A model generated the notes under the pieces. The model ran no database searches, had not been told where the DNA came from, and saw nothing but the letters and a program-made list of their open reading frames with translations. 11,992 nucleotides of DNA from CAMEON01 sp963609805. GTDB lineage: Bacteria; Bacillota; Clostridia; Oscillospirales; CAG-272. The position numbers and the translations under genes were made by a program. The first letter of the stretch is position 1. Each line of letters begins with the position of its first letter. This document shows, piece after piece, positions 1 through 6,122 of the stretch. The stretch lies in the NCBI GenBank assembly GCA_963609805.1, contig CAVDLN010000048.1:1-11992 (forward strand), written 5' to 3'.

Positions 1-2433
1 CATTTCCCCGGCCAGTGTTTTGGTCAGACGCTTGATAACGGCGGCGGCAGCGGATTCGATCTCCTGGGAGGTCAATGTCTTCGTGTCGGAGCCGATGGAC
101 AGCCGCAGTGTCACCGATTTTTTGCCGTCCGGCACCTGTCCGCCGCGGTACTCGTCCACGAAGGCAACATGGCGGAGTGTTTTGTCTCCGTGCTGTGCCT
201 TGACGAATACCTCCTCAATCTGTTCCCACTTGGCGTCCGCGTCAAACAGCATGGATACGTCGTAGTCGGTCACGGGATACTCCGCAAGATGCGTAAAGCT
301 GTTGGTGCGTGAGCGGAACGGCTGCAGCGCATCGCTGTCCAGCTCGAACAGAACGACGGCCAGATTCCGTATGCCGCAGGTCATGGATACCTTTTTGGAC
401 AGCAGGGCAAGATCCCCGATGCGGTTCTCTCCCAGATAGAGGTTGAGCCAGACTACCTCGTCTGCCCAGACGGGCTTCTCAACGCGGCGGAAGGTATACG
501 CCTCCATGTGCGTGTAGCGCGGCATGGCGGCCAGAACTCCCTTGGCGGTACGGAACAGCCCGGTTACGGCATTGGCGGCACCGGCAAAGGCTCCGGCAAT
601 ATGCCGACGCTGAACCGGCAGTGTCTCCTGCGGATCGTAGGCGGATCCGAACGCGTCGCTGCGGAAGATCTGCGCCTCCTCAAAGAGGTTGAAACTGTCG
701 TAGAACCGCTCGTTCTTTGCCACTGCCTGAATCAGGTTGGGAAGCAGGGAGGAGCGGATATACCGGTTTTCGGGTGCTGGCGGCGTGGAAAGGGAAAGAA
801 CGCCCTCGTCGCTTCCCAGCACGGCGTTCATGACGGCGGTATCCATCCACGGGTAGGTAAAGATTTCCTGCATGTTGCAGCGGAACGCCAGGTATTCCTT
901 GATGCGGCGCAGAAGATCCTTGTCCAGCTGATTGATGGCGCCGGTGAAGGAGGTTACAATAGAGGTCGGCTCGAAATTCTCGTAGCCGTACATCCGCGCC
1001 ACTTCCTCCATGATGTCCGCCTTGATGGACACATCGCCGGTGGAGCGCCATGTGGGCACCGTCAGATGCATGGTGTCCTCCTCAAAGGCAACCTTAAAGC
1101 CCAGCAGTCCCAGCTTTGCCGCAATTTCATCGTTCGGAATGCGCTTTCCGAGGCGGCGCTCCAGCCATGACAGAGATACGTCCAGACGGTTGCATTCCTG
1201 CTTGCGGGGATACTGATCCGAGAAGGCGGTCACCTGCATATCCGGGAACTGCTCCGCAAGCAGCTGCATGGTCAGAGACAGCGCCATGTCGCACCTTGCG
1301 GGATCAACCGCCTTTTCATAGCGGGAGGATGCCTCGGTGCGGTTGTCGTAGCGCAGAGCCGTGCGGCGCACGCCGGTGGACTCGAAATTGGCAACCTCCA
1401 GGATTACGCGTTCGGTATCCGGCAGGACGGAGTCCTTGTCGCCCCCCATGACGCCGGCCAGTGCCACGGCGCCTTCCGCATCGGCAATAACCAGATCGTC
1501 CGGAATAAGCGTCAGCTGCTTGCCGTTGAGCAGGGACAGCTTTTCACCGTCTGCGGCACGGCGCACCGTGATGTGATTCTTGATGTGGTCGGCATCGAAC
1601 ATGTGCGTCGGCTGTCCGGTTGCCAGCATGACATAGTTGGAAATATCAACCAGCGCGTTGATGGGGCGCATGCCCACGCGCCAGATGCGGCTCTGCATGG
1701 CGAAGGGAGCGGGTCTGACATCCACGCCTCCGATTTCCGCCCCGATATAGCGAGGGCAGCGCTCGGTATCCGCAATTTCGACAGGGTATTTCCGGTTGCA
1801 GGCGGGCAGGTACGGATCGAAGGGCTTGAGAGGAAGATTGTAGAGCGCGGAAATTTCACGCGCGATTCCGTAGTGTCCCCACAGGTCGGGACGGTTGGTC
1901 ATGGATTTGTTGTCAATTTCCAGAATCACGTCGTCCAGATCCAGCACCTGCGCCAGAGGCGTGCCTGCCGGGGCGCGGAAGGACGTGATGTCCATGATTT
2001 CGGCTTCCTCCCGGGCGTGGAACAGCTCTGCCAGTCCCACCTCCACCGAGGCGCAGATCATGCCGTAGCTGGCGACGCCGCGCAGCTTGGCGTTTTTGAT
2101 TTCGACGGGTTCTCCCTCCCCGTGCCAGCGCACGTAGGATCCGGGGCAGGCCACGACAACGCTCATGCCCGGTTCCAGATTGGATCCGCCGCAGACGATA
2201 TCGTGCAGCTCCCCGTCACCGATGTCCACGCGGCAGATGCGCAGCTTGTCGGCATTGGGATGAGGCAGAACCTCCCGAATGTCGCCCGCCACGATTCCGT
2301 CAAAGCGGCGTGCCAGCTCCGTGACGCTCTCCACCTCGACGGTAGACATGGTCAGATCATAGGCAAGATTTTTCAGATCCATATCGGCGGGTATCTGAAC
2401 GTAATCCTTTATCCAGTTCAAAGACAGCTTCAT
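1..2433 (-). CDS. pheT: Phenylalanine--tRNA ligase beta subunit (partial, C-terminal end beyond window)
   Basis: Beta chain of the cytoplasmic (alpha-beta)2 phenylalanyl-tRNA synthetase, which binds tRNA-Phe and edits mischarged Tyr-tRNA. The reading frame is open from the ATG at 2433 to base 1: 811 residues with no stop, against about 800 for the family, so only a few residues are missing. Visible in order: an EMAP/OB-type tRNA-binding domain (about 42-150, with HPNADKLRICRVDIG), the NRPDLWGHYGIAREI block (180-193), a B3/B4 editing domain with ATGQPTHMFD (271-280), a B5 domain ending in DIMEEVARMYGY (473-484), a synthetase-like core, and an FDX-ACB anticodon-binding domain (about 715-811, with EYPVTDYDVSMLFD). 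The start lies 21 bp after pheS and has GAAGGAGGG about 9 bases upstream. It is co-transcribed with pheS and so placed under the T-box. Nothing looks broken in the visible part. Confidence 0.96.
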   Translation of the reverse strand, partial: MKLSLNWIKDYVQIPADMDLKNLAYDLTMSTVEVESVTELARRFDGIVAGDIREVLPHPNADKLRICRVDIGDGELHDIVCGGSNLEPGMSVVVACPGSYVRWHGEGEPVEIKNAKLRGVASYGMICASVEVGLAELFHAREEAEIMDITSFRAPAGTPLAQVLDLDDVILEIDNKSMTNRPDLWGHYGIAREISALYNLPLKPFDPYLPACNRKYPVEIADTERCPRYIGAEIGGVDVRPAPFAMQSRIWRVGMRPINALVDISNYVMLATGQPTHMFDADHIKNHITVRRAADGEKLSLLNGKQLTLIPDDLVIADAEGAVALAGVMGGDKDSVLPDTERVILEVANFESTGVRRTALRYDNRTEASSRYEKAVDPARCDMALSLTMQLLAEQFPDMQVTAFSDQYPRKQECNRLDVSLSWLERRLGKRIPNDEIAAKLGLLGFKVAFEEDTMHLTVPTWRSTGDVSIKADIMEEVARMYGYENFEPTSIVTSFTGAINQLDKDLLRRIKEYLAFRCNMQEIFTYPWMDTAVMNAVLGSDEGVLSLSTPPAPENRYIRSSLLPNLIQAVAKNERFYDSFNLFEEAQIFRSDAFGSAYDPQETLPVQRRHIAGAFAGAANAVTGLFRTAKGVLAAMPRYTHMEAYTFRRVEKPVWADEVVWLNLYLGENRIGDLALLSKKVSMTCGIRNLAVVLFELDSDALQPFRSRTNSFTHLAEYPVTDYDVSMLFDADAKWEQIEEVFVKAQHGDKTLRHVAFVDEYRGGQVPDGKKSVTLRLSIGSDTKTLTSQEIESAAAAVIKRLTKTLAGEM

Positions 2434-2454
2434 AATGCAATACCCTCCTTCAAA

Positions 2455-3492
2455 TCAATGGAACTGACCCAGAAAACGCAGGTCGGCGCTGTGGAACAGG
2501 CGTACGTCATCCACACCGTAGCGCATCATGACCAGCCGGTCGAGACCTATGTTCACATAGAATCCCGTGAATTCGTCGGGATCAAGGCCGGCGGAACGCA
2601 GTACGTTGGGATGCGGGGTGCCGCCGGGCATGATTTCAATCCAGCCGACATGCTTGCACACGGAGCAGCCTTTTCCGCCGCAGACAAGGCATCCCATATC
2701 GATTTCAAAGCCCGGTTCCACGAACGGGAAGAACCCGGCGCGCATGCGGACGGGAACCTCACGGCCGAACACCTTGGACAGAATGCTCTGAATCATAACC
2801 TTTCCCGCCGTGAAGGTGAAATCGTGATCCACAATCAGAGCCTCATACTGGAAGAAGGCGCGCTCATGGCGGGCATCGGTTGTTTCGTTGCGGTAGACTC
2901 TGCCGGGGTATACGAAACGGTAGGGCGGTTTGTGTGTCTGCATGTAGCGGACGCTGCCGCCCGTCAGGTGCGGACGCAGGCAGAGTTTTTCCCCTGCCGC
3001 TCCCTTGTCATGTCCCTCCAGCCAGTAGGTGTCCATGCTCTCGCGCGCAGGATGGTTGGGGGGAAAGTTGAGCTTGTCAAAGGCGTACAGCTCGCTGGTA
3101 ATATCGTCCTCCTGGAAGATTTCAAAGCCCATGGAACGGAATGCATCGTCCAGATCGTAGCGCATCTGGGTGATGGGGTGCAGCCCGCCGGATAGCGGGG
3201 GGATTCCGGGTACGGTGCAGTCAAAATCGGACGGGACGGCAGACGCCTTCAGCTTCAGCTCCTCGCGGCGTGCATCAATCAGGGCGGACAGCTTGTTCTT
3301 CGCCTCGTTGACAACGCGGCCCATTTCCGGACGGAGGGATGCATCCAGTTTCGGCAGCTCTTTGAGCAGCCCTGTCAGACTGCCCTGCTTGCCCAAAATG
3401 TTGGCGCGCACCTCCTGCAGTCCCGCCTCATTTCGTGCGTTACGGATTTTCTGCTCCGCATCGTGCAGGAGCTGCTCGATTTTTTCTTTCAT
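2455..3492 (-). CDS. pheS: Phenylalanine--tRNA ligase alpha subunit, divergent variant
   Basis: Catalytic alpha chain of phenylalanyl-tRNA synthetase, which activates Phe with ATP and transfers it to tRNA-Phe. It has 345 residues, a normal bacterial length. Residues 1-85 form the N-terminal helical arm that contacts tRNA. The class II core follows, with motif 2 GRVYRNETTDARHERAFFQYE (from 197), a Cys4 cluster C268/C271/C276/C279 in CLVCGGKGCSVC, and motif 3 GLDRLVMMRYGVDDVRLF (316-333). Several blocks depart from the usual bacterial pattern as I recall it: LRPHLTGGS (172-180) where LRTHTSPVQ is common, PGGTPHPNVL (289-298) where GCGMVHPNVL is common, and GFYVNIG (310-316) where GFAFGMG is common. 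Upstream are a T-box leader and a strong promoter, and pheT follows after 21 bp. Identity as PheS is secure; the sub-family is unusual. Confidence 0.96.
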   Translation of the reverse strand: MKEKIEQLLHDAEQKIRNARNEAGLQEVRANILGKQGSLTGLLKELPKLDASLRPEMGRVVNEAKNKLSALIDARREELKLKASAVPSDFDCTVPGIPPLSGGLHPITQMRYDLDDAFRSMGFEIFQEDDITSELYAFDKLNFPPNHPARESMDTYWLEGHDKGAAGEKLCLRPHLTGGSVRYMQTHKPPYRFVYPGRVYRNETTDARHERAFFQYEALIVDHDFTFTAGKVMIQSILSKVFGREVPVRMRAGFFPFVEPGFEIDMGCLVCGGKGCSVCKHVGWIEIMPGGTPHPNVLRSAGLDPDEFTGFYVNIGLDRLVMMRYGVDDVRLFHSADLRFLGQFH

Positions 3493-3541
3493 GCGGCAAA
3501 CCTCTCTTTATCTGCAAAATTGTTCATTAGGGAAGAAAAAG

Positions 3542-3595
3542 GGAAAAACAAAAACCGCCCCCGGCAAATTGCCAAGGGACGGGAAAGCCCGCGGT
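3542..3595 (-). terminator. T-box-controlled intrinsic terminator before pheS
   Basis: On the minus strand ACCGC (3591-3595, inside the T-box sequence) pairs with GCGGT (3554-3558). An inner CCC/GGG and GGCA/TGCC helix sits between them, and the structure is followed by TTTTTGTTTTT. The 5' arm shares bases with the antiterminator, so the two folds exclude each other, as expected for a T-box switch. Confidence 0.85.
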
Positions 3596-3836
3596 ACCAC
3601 CCTGCTTCAGCCCCGACACAGAGAGGGGGGGGCTGCACCTCTTGCGCACGTCGCGTGCGCCGCACGTATTGCCGTGCGCGGCATCCGGCTTACCGCAGGC
3701 GGGACGCAAAACGCGCTGCTTTTCACCGGAAACTCCCATACTGAACCTTCGGAGGAGTATGCCGCCGGGCGATTCCAGCCTCGTCGCCCGTTCTCTGGTG
3801 CGGATTCCGTCCCCGTACTCACGTATGTTCATCGTC
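3542..3836 (-). promoter_or_regulatory. T-box riboswitch leader, tRNA-Phe (UUC specifier), upstream of pheS
   Basis: On the minus strand the leader carries the conserved T-box sequence AGGGTGGTACCGCG (3590-3603), which pairs with the free CCA end of uncharged tRNA. Stem I starts close to the predicted transcript start. Its base is formed by CATAC (3823-3827) with GTATG (3737-3741), with an AGTA S-turn-like element at 3816-3819 and AGAGAAC at 3790-3796. Just before the 3' strand of the basal helix is TTC (3743-3745), the position of the specifier codon and a Phe codon, which matches the downstream genes. A terminator overlaps the T-box sequence. T-boxes of this class read through when uncharged tRNA binds, so pheST should be induced by Phe starvation. 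The secondary structure was paired by eye. Confidence 0.94.
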
Positions 3837-3843
3837 TGCGGAT

Positions 3844-3872
3844 ATTATACCCGATTGCGGGGCGTTTGTCAA
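3844..3872 (-). promoter_or_regulatory. Sigma-A promoter of pheST
   Basis: On the minus strand there is a consensus TTGACA (3867-3872), a 17-bp spacer and a consensus TATAAT (3844-3849). Transcription would start near 3836, just upstream of T-box stem I. A perfect-consensus promoter fits a gene pair controlled mainly by attenuation in the leader. Confidence 0.92.
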
Positions 3873-3957
3873 GGGGCGCAGGCAGAATCATTGAATGAAT
3901 CGGTTCTTCCCATAGCTGCCGTAATCCCCTTTTTAATCAGAGCTTCCCTAAAATCCC

Positions 3958-3986
3958 TTGACAAACGGTTTTTCTTTGTGTATAAT
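3958..3986 (+). promoter_or_regulatory. Sigma-A promoter of rny
   Basis: There is a consensus TTGACA (3958-3963), a 17-bp spacer and TATAAT (3981-3986). Start is expected near 3993, which gives a leader of about 80 bases to the rny ATG. That leader can form a short stem (CCGTCCG with CGGGCGG, one G-U pair). The promoter is divergent from the pheS promoter, and the two -35 boxes are about 85 bp apart. Confidence 0.92.
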
Positions 3987-4056
3987 ATATAAGCGTCCGT
4001 CCGGCTGTTGGCAGCGGGCGGCGCTTTGCTGTCTTATAAAATACATAAAAAAAGAA

Positions 4057-4065
4057 AAGGAGGTG
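4057..4065 (+). promoter_or_regulatory. Ribosome binding site of rny
   Basis: AAGGAGGTG lies 6 bases before the ATG at 4072. It settles the start. The open frame extends back to an ATG at 3958, but that codon overlaps the -35 box and its N-terminal extension would not be transcribed from this promoter. Confidence 0.9.
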
Positions 4066-4071
4066 TTATTC

Positions 4072-5679
4072 ATGAATCCTGTCATTGCAGCATTGATCGC
4101 GGGCGTTGTCTGCCTGATTCTGGGCGTCGGCGTCGGCGTGATTCTGCGCAAAAAACTGGCGGAAGCGAAAATCGGGACGGCGGAAAAGCAGGCCGAACGA
4201 GTGCGCGAGGAAGCCGACAAGATGCGCGAGAGGGCAAAGGAACTGGTTGCAGAAGGACGGAAGCAGGCGGAGACGCTGAAAAAAGAGGCTGTCCTGGCGG
4301 CACAGGAGGAAGGACTCCGACTCAAGAATGAGATGGAGCAGGAAGTCCGCGACCGCAGGGCCGAGGTTTCCCGTACAGAGGCAAAGCTGAGCAAGCGCGA
4401 GGAAACGCTGGACAAAAAGAGCGACCTGCTTGATAAGAAGAGCGAGCAGCTGGACAAGAAAAACGAACAGCTTGACCGCAAAATCAAGGATGCGGACGCC
4501 ATACGCGACAAGGCCGAGGAAGTGCTGACACAGCAGATGGCCCGTCTGGAAGAAATTTCAGGCTACACTGCCGAGCAGGCCAAGGCCGAGCTTCTGTCCA
4601 ACATGGAATCCGAGGTAAAGCACGAGATGGCGCAGCGGCTGATTGAGCTGGAAAGCCAGTTCAAGGAGGAGGCCGATGACCGTGCCTGCCATATTATGGC
4701 GCTTGCCATTCAGCGGTGCGCGGGAGATTTTGTCGCGGAATCCACAATTTCTTCGGTAACGCTGCCCAGCGAGGAGATGAAGGGGCGCATTATCGGGCGT
4801 GAGGGACGCAACATCCAGAAGCTGGAAACGCTTACGGGTGTGGAACTGATCATTGACGATACGCCGGAGGTCATTACCATTTCCGGGTTCGATCCCATTC
4901 GCCGCGAGGTCGCGCGTCTGGCACTGGAAAAGCTCATTGCAGACGGAAGAATCCACCCGACCCGCATTGAGGAGATGGTGGAGAAAGCCAAAAAAGACGT
5001 GGACGCCGCCATCAAGCAGGCAGGCGAACGCGCAACGTATGAAGTCAACATCCACGGAATCAACCCCGATCTTGTGCGTCTTCTGGGACGTCTGCGCTAC
5101 CGGACAAGCTACGGTCAAAACGTTCTGCAGCACTCCATTGAGGTCTCGATTCTTGCCGGAATCATGGCGGAAGAGCTTGGCGTTGATGCGACGCTGGCCC
5201 GCCGCGCGGGACTTCTGCACGATATCGGAAAGGCGTTCCCCTATGATGTGGAAGGTTCCCATGTGCAGATCGGCGTAAATGCCGCCAAGAAGTACAAGGA
5301 GAGCAAGGAAGTTATCCACGCCATCGAGGCGCACCACGGAGATGTGGAGCCTCAGTCGGTTATTGCCGTGCTGGTGCAGGCCGCCGATGCCATTTCCGCC
5401 GCCCGTCCGGGTGCCCGCCGGGAGGACATGGAAAACTACATCAAGCGTCTGGAAAAGCTGGAGGAGATTGCCGAGAGCTTCCCGGGAGTCGAGAAGGCAT
5501 ATGCCATTCAGGCGGGCCGCGAGCTGCGCGTGATGGTCAAGCCGGAATCCGTCAGCGACGAGAGCATGGTGCTTATTGCCCGTCAGATGGCGGAAAAGAT
5601 TCAGGCCGAGGTCAAGTATCCCGGTCAGATCAAGGTAAACCTGATTCGGGAGAGTCGGGCTGTCAGCTACGCCAAGTAA
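4072..5679 (+). CDS. rny: Ribonuclease Y
   Basis: Membrane-anchored endoribonuclease that starts mRNA decay in Firmicutes. It has 535 residues, close to the roughly 520 of the Bacillus subtilis protein. In order: one N-terminal transmembrane helix (about 3-23), a long charged coiled coil (about 25-190) that includes four tandem DKKxxxL-type heptads (114-141), a KH RNA-binding domain with GRIIGREGRNIQ (238-249), and an HD hydrolase domain whose metal-binding HD pair is H383-D384 in LLHDIGKA. The C-terminal domain is complete, ending in YAK. It is transcribed alone from its own promoter, divergently from pheST. The next gene downstream is on the opposite strand and shares a terminator with it. 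Nothing is missing or unusual, and the gene call is secure. Confidence 0.97.
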   Translation: MNPVIAALIAGVVCLILGVGVGVILRKKLAEAKIGTAEKQAERVREEADKMRERAKELVAEGRKQAETLKKEAVLAAQEEGLRLKNEMEQEVRDRRAEVSRTEAKLSKREETLDKKSDLLDKKSEQLDKKNEQLDRKIKDADAIRDKAEEVLTQQMARLEEISGYTAEQAKAELLSNMESEVKHEMAQRLIELESQFKEEADDRACHIMALAIQRCAGDFVAESTISSVTLPSEEMKGRIIGREGRNIQKLETLTGVELIIDDTPEVITISGFDPIRREVARLALEKLIADGRIHPTRIEEMVEKAKKDVDAAIKQAGERATYEVNIHGINPDLVRLLGRLRYRTSYGQNVLQHSIEVSILAGIMAEELGVDATLARRAGLLHDIGKAFPYDVEGSHVQIGVNAAKKYKESKEVIHAIEAHHGDVEPQSVIAVLVQAADAISAARPGARREDMENYIKRLEKLEEIAESFPGVEKAYAIQAGRELRVMVKPESVSDESMVLIARQMAEKIQAEVKYPGQIKVNLIRESRAVSYAK

Positions 5680-6067
5680 AGAGACAAAGAGAAAAAGAGA
5701 GCTGCGTCTGCATTCCCGCTTTTCGCTTTGATGCCGTTACAACCGTTAATTGTACCCTGTCGGCCGGGTCTTTACTGACCGGCAGACTTATGCAACATCA
5801 AGGGATGCTGTAAAAACCGGCGGTCATCCACCGGTTCGCTGTTGTCCGTCCAGCCATCCGCAGGCGGTTTCACATAGAGTTTTACATACAACCCCCATGT
5901 TCATAATTGCCGTGCCGATCCGCACGGTTTGGTATATGGAAAGCCTACGGGCACTGCTGCACTTGCGCGGCCATGTCCGTACGGCTTGACGCACCTCGGG
6001 GCTGCGGCAGAAATGCCGCAGCCCCGAGGTGCGTTTCCCCGCCCGATTGCCGCGGGACGGCGATCTC
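5680..6067. other. Gene-free structured stretch between rny and the heptad-repeat gene
   Basis: I see no credible coding region here: the open frames on both strands are short, lack good ribosome binding sites and have low-complexity composition. The stretch does hold several hairpins readable on the plus strand: GCCGGGTC with GACCGGC (5763-5783), AACCGG with CCGGTT (5815-5836), CCGTGC with GCACGG (5910-5927), and the 21-bp inverted repeat at 5989-6034. It may be the 3' untranslated region of rny, a small RNA, or a decayed element. No convincing internal promoter was found. Confidence 0.5.
5989..6034. repeat. Perfect 21-bp inverted repeat with GAAA loop
   Basis: The left arm (5989-6009) and right arm (6014-6034) are perfect reverse complements around a four-base GAAA loop on the plus strand. 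The arms are very GC-rich (core CCTCGGGGCTGCGG). The plus strand continues with only TTTCCCC and the minus strand with CAAGCC, so neither side has the long T-run of a normal intrinsic terminator. It could be a first, weak terminator for rny, an RNA-stabilising 3' end, or a protein-binding palindrome. Confidence 0.85.
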
Positions 6068-6109
6068 AAAAAAGCATCCGAGAGCCTTTCGGCTCCCGGA
6101 TGCTTTTTT
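6068..6109. terminator. Bidirectional intrinsic terminator between rny and the MMPL operon
   Basis: Six A residues (6068-6073) are followed by GCATCCG, an A/C mismatch, GAGCC, a TTTC loop, GGCTC, CGGATGC (to 6103) and six T residues (6104-6109). The structure reads as hairpin plus T-run on both strands. It ends rny from the left, and the minus-strand operon, whose last stop is at 6123, from the right. Confidence 0.92.
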
Positions 6110-6122
6110 GACGTTGTGTGCT

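Noticed and set aside
1573..3195. Plus-strand open frame (540 codons) opposite pheT and pheS
   Set aside because: It spans the pheS-pheT junction and is antisense to two well-recognised genes, with no domain of its own.
3527..3832. Open frame of 101 codons on the minus strand in the pheS leader
   Set aside because: The stretch is the T-box RNA. Its structure and conserved sequences explain it, and there is no ribosome binding site.
3958..4071. 38-residue N-terminal extension of RNase Y
   Set aside because: Its ATG overlaps the -35 box of the rny promoter, while AAGGAGGTG and the usual membrane-anchor N-terminus define the ATG at 4072.
4558..5337. Minus-strand open frame (259 codons) inside rny
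   Set aside because: It is antisense to the KH and HD domains of RNase Y and has no recognisable protein features.
5750..6069. Small open frames on both strands of the rny downstream spacer
   Set aside because: They have no ribosome binding site, no recognisable pattern and Arg/His/Cys-rich translations. One would end inside the 21-bp palindrome.
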